64,000 nucleotides of DNA from an uncultured Oscillospiraceae bacterium (GTDB lineage: Bacteria > Bacillota > Clostridia > Oscillospirales > Oscillospiraceae): NCBI GenBank assembly GCA_900754965.1, contig CAAEEO010000017.1, forward strand, positions 1 to 64,000, in the 5' to 3' direction. The notes under the pieces are model-generated. The model was not told the origin of the DNA, searched no databases, and was given only the letters and a program-made list of their open reading frames with translations. Below are positions 6,861 to 13,748 of the stretch, one piece after another. Position numbers and translations under genes: made by a program. The stretch's first letter is position 1. The number at the start of each line of letters is the position of its first letter.

Positions 6861-8210
6861 ATGAAAGTCATCAACAACGCTTTGCATCAGAAGTTCAACG
6901 AGTATCCTGGCTTTGGCGTCCTGGAAGGCGTGAAAGTTCTGGTTACCGGTACCAACATCGCCGGCCCCTTCGCTGGCTGCCTGATGGCTGAAATGGGCGC
7001 AAAAGTTGTGCAGGCTGAGGCCCCCAACATTCTCTGCCAGACCCGTGGCACCACTGCTTGGTCTCAGAACCATAGAAACGAGTACTCCATCACTCTGAAC
7101 ACCGCTACCGCACGCGGCAAGGAAATCTTCCTGAAGGCTGTGGAATGGGCAGACATCTGGATCGAGGCTGGCCGTCCCGGCGGTTACGAGAAGCGCGGTC
7201 TGTCTGACGAAGTCTGCTGGGAGCACAACAAGAGACTGGCTATCGTCCACGTTTCCGGCTACGGCCAGTTCGGCCCCGCAAAGGACAAGGCTTCCTACGA
7301 CGTTTCCGGCCAGGCTATGGGCGGCTACATGTACATGAACGGCGTGTCCCCCACTTCCGGCATGCTGAAAGTCAACCCCTACCTGTCTGACTACATCACC
7401 GCTTACAACGCCTGCATCGTTGCTCTGGCTGGCTACATCCATGCAAAGAACTTCGGCGAAGGCGATTCCTGCGACGTTGCTCAGTACGACACCATGTTCC
7501 GTCTGCTGGACAACTACCCCGCAGTTTGGTTCAACAAGGGCTATCCCAAGCAGGGCGAGCCTGTTCCCTACCGTACCGGTAACAAGAGCGACCAGGCCTG
7601 CTGCTTCTCCTTCTACGACACCAAAGACGGCGGCGCAATGTTCGTTGCTATCGTCGGCCAGGGTCCTGTTGTCCGCGGCTATCCCATCATCGGCATGGGC
7701 ACTGTGGGCGAAGGCGACATCCCCGTGGGTTGCACTGGTTTCCCCCTGTTCGATCCGCGCGGCCAGAAGGCCGAGGCTCTGCTGACTCAGTTCTGCGCAG
7801 AGCGCACCTGCGACGAGCTGGAAGAGATCTTCACCGGCGCCGGCATCCCCTGCCAGAGAGCTTACACTCCTGCTGACATCGAGAAGGATGCTCAGTACGA
7901 GGCTCGTGAGAACATCGTTGAGTGGGATGACCAGGTGTTCGGACCCATGAAGGGCATCGGCTGCACCAACATCTTCAAGAAACACCCCTCTCAGATCGTT
8001 GCTTCCGCTCCCACCTTCGGCGAGCACAACCGCGAGTTCCTGGCAACCCTGGGTTACTCCGAGGCAGAGATCGACGAGATGTACGAGAAGAAGGAAATGG
8101 TCACCATGACTGCTGCCGAGACTGCAAAGGTCAAGAACCTGGCTGCTTGGGGCTTTTTCTGGGATCCCAAACGTCAGTCCGAGCGTCTGGGTCTGGAGTA
8201 CAACGGCTAA
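6861..8210 (+). CDS. BaiF/CaiB-family (class III) CoA transferase, copy 1
   Basis: This family III CoA transferase has 449 residues and should move CoA from one acyl-CoA to another acid, saving ATP during turnover. The N-terminal NIAGPFAGCLMAEMGA segment forms the CoA-binding Rossmann-type fold, and the catalytic aspartate is expected at Asp205 in GDSCDVAQYD. Segments such as NHRNEYSI, WADIWIE, LSDEVCWEHN, IVHVSGYGQFG, YLSDY, EWDDQVFG and FKKHPSQI closely resemble BaiF/BaiK and, less closely, carnitine CoA transferase CaiB. A GAAAGGAAG site precedes the start. Lysine codons are mostly AAG, as in the dehydrogenase upstream, suggesting high expression. The substrate could be a bile-acid-type CoA or another CoA-linked acid. 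Confidence 0.88.
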   Translation: MKVINNALHQKFNEYPGFGVLEGVKVLVTGTNIAGPFAGCLMAEMGAKVVQAEAPNILCQTRGTTAWSQNHRNEYSITLNTATARGKEIFLKAVEWADIWIEAGRPGGYEKRGLSDEVCWEHNKRLAIVHVSGYGQFGPAKDKASYDVSGQAMGGYMYMNGVSPTSGMLKVNPYLSDYITAYNACIVALAGYIHAKNFGEGDSCDVAQYDTMFRLLDNYPAVWFNKGYPKQGEPVPYRTGNKSDQACCFSFYDTKDGGAMFVAIVGQGPVVRGYPIIGMGTVGEGDIPVGCTGFPLFDPRGQKAEALLTQFCAERTCDELEEIFTGAGIPCQRAYTPADIEKDAQYEARENIVEWDDQVFGPMKGIGCTNIFKKHPSQIVASAPTFGEHNREFLATLGYSEAEIDEMYEKKEMVTMTAAETAKVKNLAAWGFFWDPKRQSERLGLEYNG

Positions 8211-8235
8211 TCTCCAAAAATACACTGTTTTCTGC

Positions 8236-8276
8236 AAAGACTGCGGTTTTACACCGCAGTCTTTGTTTATTTTTTA
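8236..8276 (+). terminator. Terminator after CoA transferase copy 1
   Basis: A perfect 12-bp stem (8236-8247 with 8253-8264) has a 5-base loop and is followed by GTTTATTTTTT. Confidence 0.92.
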
Positions 8277-8318
8277 CAAGTTTTTTTCTCGCTTTTTGAG
8301 TAGTTTTAGAACTCTTTC

Positions 8319-8347
8319 TTGACAGCATTTTGTCATTGTTGTATACT
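8319..8347 (+). promoter_or_regulatory. Promoter of CoA transferase copy 2, with an inverted repeat near +1
   Basis: TTGACA (8319-8324) and TATACT (8342-8347) are 17 bp apart. Immediately downstream, GAGAA and TTCTC form an inverted repeat with a 6-base gap (8359-8374), placed where a repressor or a 5' mRNA hairpin could act. Confidence 0.85.
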
Positions 8348-8403
8348 TTTTTTATCTCGAGAAAGAAAGTTCTCAATATAGAATCAGAAAGGAAGTTTTC
8401 GCT

Positions 8404-9768
8404 ATGAAAGTATTTCAGAATGCTCTGCACCAGGATTTCGCCTCCTTCCCCCAGTTCGGTGTCTTGCGCGGCGTAAAAGTCTTTGTCACCGCTACGAATA
8501 TCGCCGGCCCCTTTGCCGGTTCTCTGATGGCCGAAATGGGCGCACAGGTCCTGCGTGCAGAGCATCCGAAAATCGCTTGCTCCACCCGTGGAACCACTGC
8601 TTGCTCTCAGCTGCACCGCAATGAGTATTCCATTACGCTGAACACTGCCACCAAGCGCGGTACCGAGATCTTCCTGAAGGCTATTGAATGGGCAGATATT
8701 TGGATTGAGGCTGGCCGTCCCGGCGGTTATGAGAAACGCGGTCTGTCTGATGAAGTCTGCTGGGAGCACAATCCCAAGCTCTCCATCGTCCATGTCTCTG
8801 GCTACGGTCAGTTTGGTCCTTACAAAGATAAGGCTTCTTACGACGTTTCCGGTCAGGCTATGGGCGGCTATATGTACATGAACGGTATCAATCCCACCTC
8901 CGGTCCTCTGAAGGTCAACCCCTACCTGTCTGACTATGTTACCGCTTACAACGTCTGCATCTGCGCAATGGCCGGTCATATTCACGCACTGAAGTACGGC
9001 GAAGGCGACTCCTGTGACGTGGCACAGTACGACAATATGTTCCGTCTGCTGGACAACTACCCCGCAGTCTGGTTCAACAAGGGATATCCCAAACAGGGCG
9101 AGCCCATCTCCTTCCGTTCCGGCAACAAACACGACACTTCCGCCGGTTTCTCCTTCTACGACACCAAAGACGGCAATGCCATCTTCGTGGCAATCACCGG
9201 TCAGGGTCCCGTTTCCCGCGGATTCCCCATCATCGGTATGCCCGCTCCCGGCAGCGACGAGAAAGTGCCCGGCACGGATCTGACCGTTGACGGCCGCTGC
9301 ACCGGTTACCCCATCTTCGACCCGCGCGGTCAGGTGGAAGAGAGACTGATCGAAGAGTTCTGTGCAGCACGCACTGCTGATGAACTGGAAAAGATCTTTA
9401 CTGAGGCCAATATCCCCTGCCAGAGAGCTTACACGCCCGCTGACATTGAGAAAGATCCTCAGTACGAGGCCCGCGAGAATATCGTGGAATGGGATGACCA
9501 GGTGTTCGGTCCCATGAAGGGCATCGGTATCACCAACCGTTTCAAGAAGAACCCCTCCGACATCGTGGCCTCCGCTCCTCTGTTCGGCGAGCACAACCGC
9601 GAAGTCCTCAAGCTGTGGGGCGTCTCTGACGAAGAGATTGACGACATGTACGCAAAGGGCGAGCTGGAAACTTGGACCGCTGCAGACACTGCACGGAACA
9701 AGATGCTGAAAGAGTGGGGATTCTTCTGGGACCCCGATCGCCAGGCGAAACGCATCGGTCTGGAGTAA
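8404..9768 (+). CDS. BaiF/CaiB-family (class III) CoA transferase, copy 2
   Basis: This is a close paralogue of the previous gene (454 residues), sharing long identical stretches such as GRPGGYEKRGLSDEVCWEHN and the catalytic aspartate at the same position (Asp205 in GDSCDVAQYD). The main difference is a short insertion around residues 283-298 (PAPGSDEKVPGTDLTVDG compared with TVGEGDIPVG in copy 1), in a region where BaiF also carries a longer loop. AGAAAGGAAG precedes the start. Having two transferases with separate promoters recalls the BaiF/BaiK pair of bile-acid dehydroxylators. They may differ in acceptor acid or in inducer, which is inference. Confidence 0.88.
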   Translation: MKVFQNALHQDFASFPQFGVLRGVKVFVTATNIAGPFAGSLMAEMGAQVLRAEHPKIACSTRGTTACSQLHRNEYSITLNTATKRGTEIFLKAIEWADIWIEAGRPGGYEKRGLSDEVCWEHNPKLSIVHVSGYGQFGPYKDKASYDVSGQAMGGYMYMNGINPTSGPLKVNPYLSDYVTAYNVCICAMAGHIHALKYGEGDSCDVAQYDNMFRLLDNYPAVWFNKGYPKQGEPISFRSGNKHDTSAGFSFYDTKDGNAIFVAITGQGPVSRGFPIIGMPAPGSDEKVPGTDLTVDGRCTGYPIFDPRGQVEERLIEEFCAARTADELEKIFTEANIPCQRAYTPADIEKDPQYEARENIVEWDDQVFGPMKGIGITNRFKKNPSDIVASAPLFGEHNREVLKLWGVSDEEIDDMYAKGELETWTAADTARNKMLKEWGFFWDPDRQAKRIGLE

Positions 9769-9795
9769 TTCCTTCCAAGCACAATCTTACAACGC

Positions 9796-9829
9796 AAAAG
9801 AGCCTGCACATCGGTGCAGGCTCTTTTTT
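9796..9829 (+). terminator. Terminator after CoA transferase copy 2
   Basis: A 14-bp stem (9796-9809 with 9814-9827) has an ATCG loop and ends in a T run. Confidence 0.92.
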
Positions 9830-9870
9830 CGTTTCATTTTTTTGATCACAGTGTTCCAATTCCATGCAAA

Positions 9871-9908
9871 GAAAAAGCGGACAGCCCTCTTTTGGAGAAC
9901 CGTCCACT
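9871..9908 (-). terminator. Terminator of the small minus-strand gene
   Basis: Read on the minus strand, a 14-bp stem with several G-U pairs (9895-9908 with 9876-9889) has a CAAAA loop and is followed by TTTTTC. Confidence 0.75.
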
Positions 9909-9924
9909 GTTTCAGCGTTCCATA

Positions 9925-10134
9925 TTAAATCGCACGCAATTCCTGATCCGCAGCATCCAACTGCTCCGGCGGTAAATTCCACTGTGCAAAACTGCAAAGG
10001 GTTTTGAAAGACATCCCGAAGGTCATTTGAAAGGAGGGACTGCGGGTCAATTTAGGCAGATACTTTTCCAAGACCGCCCGCGCTTGGTCATTCTCATACA
10101 AGTCTTTTACCTTGGAAAGTACGGAAAATTTCAT
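9925..10134 (-). CDS. Small helical protein resembling a clostridial C-terminal accessory domain
   Basis: This is a 69-residue protein whose start at 10134 has GGAGG 5 bases upstream. The pattern SKVKDLYENDQARAVLEKY, then LPKL, GMSFKTL, LPPEQL and LDAADQEL is the kind of helical module I recall at the C-terminus of various clostridial hydrolases and other enzymes, here standing alone. No catalytic motif is visible. It faces the second CoA transferase gene and has its own consensus promoter and terminator. The function is unknown; adjacency suggests, but does not prove, a link with the bai-like genes. Confidence 0.7.
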   Translation of the reverse strand: MKFSVLSKVKDLYENDQARAVLEKYLPKLTRSPSFQMTFGMSFKTLCSFAQWNLPPEQLDAADQELRAI

Positions 10135-10162
10135 GTCTGCCTCCATCATTTAATATGAGCAG

Positions 10163-10191
10163 ATTTTACCACTTTGTAACCAATTTGTCAA
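10163..10191 (-). promoter_or_regulatory. Consensus promoter of the small helical protein gene
   Basis: On the minus strand TTGACA (10186-10191) and TAAAAT (10163-10168) are separated by 17 bp. Confidence 0.9.
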
Positions 10192-10510
10192 CTTGTATCT
10201 GCAATTTTCTGCAAAAGAAGGTATTTTCTCCATTTTTATAGGATGTTTTTTCGAAGTTTTCCCCCACTTTATGATTTTTTGTGGAAAACGATGCCAACCA
10301 AACTCCATCCGATCCCGAAAGCTGATTCCCCCTCCGCAGATCCCCTTACAAAGCACAGCCCTGTTCCTTAGGCACTGAGAACCAATATACAGAGCGTTTA
10401 CCAGTCACCAACGAATTTCTATTGCAGAAATCGAAAATGCTGTCTGATGGCCGTACAGTTCCCACTCCTCACTGAGCAGTGACCCACTGGTCAAATTCCG
10501 GATATAACAA
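10192..10510. other. Intergenic stretch with no recognised feature
   Basis: About 320 bases of AT-rich sequence lie between the small-protein promoter and the tRNA terminator. The short open frames here lack ribosome-binding sites and recognisable motifs. I see no RNA gene or repeat. Confidence 0.6.
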
Positions 10511-10542
10511 AAAAGAAACACCTGAAATCAGGTGTTTCTTTT
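10511..10542 (-). terminator. Terminator of the four-tRNA operon
   Basis: A perfect 15-bp inverted repeat (10511-10525 with 10528-10542) has A-rich and T-rich ends, directly after the tRNA-Cys gene. Confidence 0.9.
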
Positions 10543-10543
10543 C

Positions 10544-10618
10544 TGGAGGCGCCACCCAGATTTGAACTGGGGAATCGCGGATTTGCAGTCCACTGCCTTA
10601 CCACTTGGCTATGGCGCC
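10544..10618 (-). tRNA. tRNA-Cys (anticodon GCA)
   Basis: The minus strand shows a GGCGCCA acceptor 5' strand, a GCA anticodon in CTGCAAA, a TTCAAAT T-loop and an encoded CCA end. It is the last gene of the tRNA operon. Confidence 0.95.
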
Positions 10619-10631
10619 ACAATAAAAAAAT

Positions 10632-10707
10632 TGGAGCGGGCGACGAGGCTCGAACTCGCTACCTCCACCTTGGCAAGGTGGCGCTCTACCGGATGAGCTA
10701 CGCCCGC
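10632..10707 (-). tRNA. tRNA-Gly (anticodon GCC)
   Basis: The acceptor GCGGGCG pairs with CGCCCGC, the anticodon is GCC in TTGCCAA, the T-loop is TTCGAGC, and CCA is encoded. Confidence 0.95.
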
Positions 10708-10716
10708 ATATATTTT

Positions 10717-10744
10717 CCCGAAAGACGCCGGTGCGTCTTTCGGG
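10717..10744. other. Perfect hairpin between tRNA-Phe and tRNA-Gly
   Basis: A perfect 12-bp stem (10717-10728 with 10733-10744) abuts the 3' end of tRNA-Phe. On the transcribed minus strand it is followed by AAAATATA and not a T tract, so it looks more like a processing or stability hairpin than a terminator. Confidence 0.7.
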
Positions 10745-10821
<77 letters not shown>

Positions 10822-10846
10822 CATTGCAAAGCCATCTTTTGAATTG

Positions 10847-10922
10847 TGGTGGGAACAACAGGGCTCGAACCTGTGACCCCTTGCTTGTAAGGCAAGTGCT
10901 CTCCCAGCTGAGCTATGCTCCC
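10847..10922 (-). tRNA. tRNA-Val (anticodon TAC)
   Basis: GGGAGCA begins the acceptor stem, the anticodon is TAC in CTTACAA, and TTCGAGC and an encoded CCA follow. It is the first gene of the tRNA operon. Confidence 0.95.
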
Positions 10923-10942
10923 AATTCATCAGCGGCTTTGCC

Positions 10943-10971
10943 ATTATACACAATCTACGCCGGATTGTCAA
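10943..10971 (-). promoter_or_regulatory. Perfect-consensus promoter of the tRNA operon
   Basis: On the minus strand TTGACA (10966-10971) and TATAAT (10943-10948) are separated by 17 bp, just before tRNA-Val. Confidence 0.97.
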
Positions 10972-11015
10972 TAACTAAATTCAAATTTTTTCAAATTTTT
11001 TTATTTTCCTTGAAT

Positions 11016-11900
11016 TCAGCTGTTTTCCTCTTTTTCGGCCAGGATCTGAGCCACTTCTCCAGGGGTAAATGTATACACCTGATCACAGAACTGGCAAGTG
11101 ACCTGAATGTCCTCGCCGTCGTCAATGATCTCCTGCAATTCCCCGTTATCAATGGTACGCAGCGCCTCCTGCAGTCTCTGTCTGCTGCAAGTGCAGCGGT
11201 ATTCCACAGGGATCTCTTCCATCAGTTCATAATCCATGTCCTTGAGCACATTCTTCACCAGTTCCTCTGCTCCGCCGTCATACAACTGCATGGTCACAGA
11301 GTCCATCAGGAAAATGTTATCCTCCAGTTTGGTGATCAGTTCCTCCGGTGCGCCGGGCAGCAGCTGCACGATAAATCCGCCAGCCTGAGCCACTGTGGTG
11401 TCCGTATCCACCAATACCCCCAGACCCACTGCCGCAGGAATCTGCTCGCTCTCCGTCATATAGGCCGCCACATCTTCTGCAATCTCGCCGCTGACGATCT
11501 CCGTGCTGCCGATGTACGGCTCCCGCAGTCCAATATCCCGGCTGACGGTGAGCATTCCCTGTCTGCCCACAGCGCCGCCCACATCCAGCTTTCCGTCCGG
11601 ACGCAGGGGCAGGTCGCAGTTGGGATCTCCCACATAGCCCCGCACATTTCCGGTGGAGTCAGACACTGCCAACACGCCGCCAATGGGGCCGCCTCCGTTC
11701 AGGCGCATGGTCAAAGAGGCTTTTTCCTCCTTCATCATATTCCCCAACAGACTGGCTGCACACAGCAGTCGTCCCAGGGCCGCTGTGGCTGTGGGACTGG
11801 CATGGTGGATCTGACGCGCGCGCTCCACCAGTTCCCGACCGGTGATTGCGGAGATCTTGACCCATCCGTCCTTGGTCATTCCCCGAATAATTTTATCCAT
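11016..11900 (-). CDS. hslO: Redox-regulated chaperone Hsp33
   Basis: Hsp33 is a cytoplasmic holdase activated by oxidation. This protein has 294 residues, close to the family length. The N-terminal core contains GPIGGVLAVSD and GGAVGRQGMLTVSRD, and the C-terminal zinc redox switch has the expected CxC (Cys236, Cys238) and CxxC (Cys269, Cys272). The start at 11900 has GGAGG 10 bases upstream; a longer upstream frame lacks support. It lies 53 bases after the methyltransferase gene on the same strand and is probably co-transcribed with it. Confidence 0.97.
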   Translation of the reverse strand: MDKIIRGMTKDGWVKISAITGRELVERARQIHHASPTATAALGRLLCAASLLGNMMKEEKASLTMRLNGGGPIGGVLAVSDSTGNVRGYVGDPNCDLPLRPDGKLDVGGAVGRQGMLTVSRDIGLREPYIGSTEIVSGEIAEDVAAYMTESEQIPAAVGLGVLVDTDTTVAQAGGFIVQLLPGAPEELITKLEDNIFLMDSVTMQLYDGGAEELVKNVLKDMDYELMEEIPVEYRCTCSRQRLQEALRTIDNGELQEIIDDGEDIQVTCQFCDQVYTFTPGEVAQILAEKEENS

Positions 11901-11953
11901 TGATCGAATTCCTCCGTCATATACATATTTATGCAATCCGTTTTGATAACAGT

Positions 11954-12694
11954 TCAGTGTCCGGTATTTTCCGCGACCAGAAACACCCGCCCCTGTTCCT
12001 TCTGCGGCCCATTCCAATCGATTTCGATTTTCACGAATCCTGCTGCCGCCAGCTGCTGCTCCAGCCATTCCGGTGCATGGGCGTACTCCACATGCTCTTC
12101 CTCGCTTTTACGCCACAGATCCTCTTCTTCCCGGGCAAACAGATCCATCCCGTAAAACAGCGCATGTTCCTCTTCGTCAAACTCTGCCCGCCACAGGCAC
12201 AGCACCTCTTCCGTTTCATCCACGAAGATCTGCCCATCCAGAGACCGGAGCCGTTCCGGGGAGTTGATGTCAAAAATCAACAGTCCGCCCGGCCGGATGA
12301 ACAGATGCAGCCGTGCAAACAAAGCCTGTACTTCCTCTGCCGGGAGATAGTTCATCCCGTCCAGGCTGCACACTGCCGCATCCACCACATCATTCAGGTC
12401 CAACCCTGCCCCATCCTGACACAAGATCAGGGGCGGGATCGAGATTTCCGGGTCTCCGGCCTTCTCGCTCAGTTCCATCAGCATATCCGGTGAGGCATCC
12501 ACCGCGATCATCTCATAGCCGCGCCGCGCCAACAGACAAGTCAGCGTGCCTGTGCCGCAGGCAAAATCCAACAGCGTATGTACCTGCTTGCCCCGGGTGC
12601 GAAACTGTGCCTCATAATAGTCGGCAAACTGCTCATAGGGCACATCGCCGGTCAACTGGTCATACCATCTGGCCAACTCCAAATAGGCATCCAT
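11954..12694 (-). CDS. Class I SAM-dependent methyltransferase
   Basis: This 246-residue protein has the Rossmann SAM-binding motif LLDFACGTGTLTCLLARRG (from about residue 44), then an acidic strand end (AVDASPDM) and DAAVCSLDGMNYL. The opening LARWYDQLTGDVPYEQFADY is typical of small-molecule or uncharacterised methyltransferases linked to yerC-type genes in clostridia. Its start overlaps the yerC stop (TGATG), so translation is coupled. The methyl acceptor is unknown. Confidence 0.88.
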   Translation of the reverse strand: MDAYLELARWYDQLTGDVPYEQFADYYEAQFRTRGKQVHTLLDFACGTGTLTCLLARRGYEMIAVDASPDMLMELSEKAGDPEISIPPLILCQDGAGLDLNDVVDAAVCSLDGMNYLPAEEVQALFARLHLFIRPGGLLIFDINSPERLRSLDGQIFVDETEEVLCLWRAEFDEEEHALFYGMDLFAREEEDLWRKSEEEHVEYAHAPEWLEQQLAAAGFVKIEIDWNGPQKEQGRVFLVAENTGH

Positions 12695-13011
12695 CAGTCT
12701 TCCTCTTCCTCCAGCCATTGATTGTCCGCTTTCAGGCGTTCAAACACCACCGCATACCCGCCTTTTCCATATTGCAGGCTGCGGTTGACCCGGCTGATGG
12801 TGGCACTGGAGGCCCCGGTCTTTTCCAGGATCTCGTTATAAATCATCCCTTTACTCAGATAGGTGGCAACCTGGTAGCGCTGCTCCATTGCCTGCAACTC
12901 TGTGACGGTGCACAAATCGTCAAAAAACATTTTGCACTCATCCAGTGTCTCCAGTTTCAAAATTGCCTGATACAGTGCATCACTGCGGGGCTTTTTATTC
13001 TGTTTATTCAT
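12694..13011 (-). CDS. yerC: YerC/YecD family TrpR-related DNA-binding protein
   Basis: This protein of 105 residues has a TrpR-like helical fold: LYQAILKLETLDECKMFFDD, LTVTELQAMEQR-type core and the HTH stretch YNEILEKTGASSATISRVNR. Family members are putative repressors of unclear regulon. GGAGG stands 5 bases before the 13011 start. It leads a probable yerC-methyltransferase-hslO operon. A 10-bp direct repeat brackets its promoter and may be an operator. Confidence 0.9.
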   Translation of the reverse strand: MNKQNKKPRSDALYQAILKLETLDECKMFFDDLCTVTELQAMEQRYQVATYLSKGMIYNEILEKTGASSATISRVNRSLQYGKGGYAVVFERLKADNQWLEEEED

Positions 13012-13037
13012 ACTGTCCTCCATTTCCAGGAATTTCA

Positions 13038-13106
13038 CACTTTAATGTATGACTACATTGTATACCAAACACACAAAAAAGTAAACGCTTGTTTTGCACT
13101 TTAATG
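13038..13106 (-). promoter_or_regulatory. yerC promoter flanked by a 10-bp direct repeat
   Basis: The minus strand has TTTACT (13080-13085) and TACAAT (13057-13062) with a 17-bp spacer. The sequence CACTTTAATG occurs at 13038-13047 and again at 13097-13106, one copy on each side of the promoter. Confidence 0.65.
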
Positions 13107-13128
13107 GATAAAATTTTAGAAATAGGAA

Positions 13129-13157
13129 TTGCTTTTCTTCGTTAAAAAAGATATAAT
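13129..13157 (+). promoter_or_regulatory. Promoter of the nfeD-SPFH operon
   Basis: TTGCTT (13129-13134) and TATAAT (13152-13157) are 17 bp apart, upstream of the NfeD-like gene. Confidence 0.8.
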
Positions 13158-13239
13158 ATCAGCAAGATAAACATTGACCCATAGGGATCTGGAAAATCTC
13201 TTCCCCTATGGCCGCAAAAATGGGAAAGGATGTGATCAA

Positions 13240-13716
13240 ATGTCCATATTGACCGGGATCCTTGGTACAAATCTCAACCCTACGATCCTCTGGCTGGTGG
13301 CCATGCTGGTATTGTTGGTTTTTGAAGTGGTCACCCCCAATTTGACCACACTCTGGTTCGCCCTTGGGGCTTTGGCCGCACTGATCAGCTCTCTGTTCGG
13401 CGCACCAACCTGGCTGCAGTGGGTCTGGTTTTTACTGGTATCCATTCTCACCCTGGTCTGCACCCGTCCGTTGGTCAAAAAATATGTCAACGGTAAAACT
13501 CAGCCCACCAATGCCGATATGGTCATCGGCGCCACCTGTGTGGTCATGGAGCCTATCGACAATGTCCGCGGCACCGGTTCCGTTGCCGTAGCCGGAAAGA
13601 CCTGGACCGCACGCAGCGCCAATGGTGAAGTTTTTGCCCCAGGCGAGCGGGTCGTGGCCCTGCGGATTGAGGGCGTGAAACTCATTGTTGCAGAATCCGG
13701 CAGTACCTCTGCCTGA
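13240..13716 (+). CDS. NfeD-like membrane protein
   Basis: This 158-residue protein has two to three hydrophobic segments in the first 75 residues (LWLVAMLVLLVFEVV, LWFALGALAALIS, WLQWVWFLLVSILTLV), followed by a soluble OB-fold domain (GATCVVMEPIDN, GTGSVAVAGKTWTARS, GERVVALRIEGVKLIV). NfeD proteins pair with SPFH/stomatin proteins and are thought to organise membrane microdomains. The SPFH partner follows 32 bases downstream. A GAAAGGA site supports the 13240 start. Confidence 0.9.
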   Translation: MSILTGILGTNLNPTILWLVAMLVLLVFEVVTPNLTTLWFALGALAALISSLFGAPTWLQWVWFLLVSILTLVCTRPLVKKYVNGKTQPTNADMVIGATCVVMEPIDNVRGTGSVAVAGKTWTARSANGEVFAPGERVVALRIEGVKLIVAESGSTSA

Positions 13717-13748
13717 ATACTGAATCATTTTTTAAGGGAGGTCATTCT

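Noticed and set aside
932..9768. A complete bai operon
   Set aside because: Only ligase-, dehydrogenase- and CoA-transferase-like genes are present, each mostly with its own promoter; the reductase, dehydratase and transporter genes are missing from the window.
6861..9768. Carnitine (cai) operon
   Set aside because: The transferases share motifs with CaiB, but no caiA, caiD, caiT or fix genes are present and several segments match BaiF better. It remains the main alternative.
10717..10744. Terminator between tRNA-Phe and tRNA-Gly
   Set aside because: On the transcribed strand the hairpin is followed by A-rich sequence, so it does not fit a rho-independent terminator.
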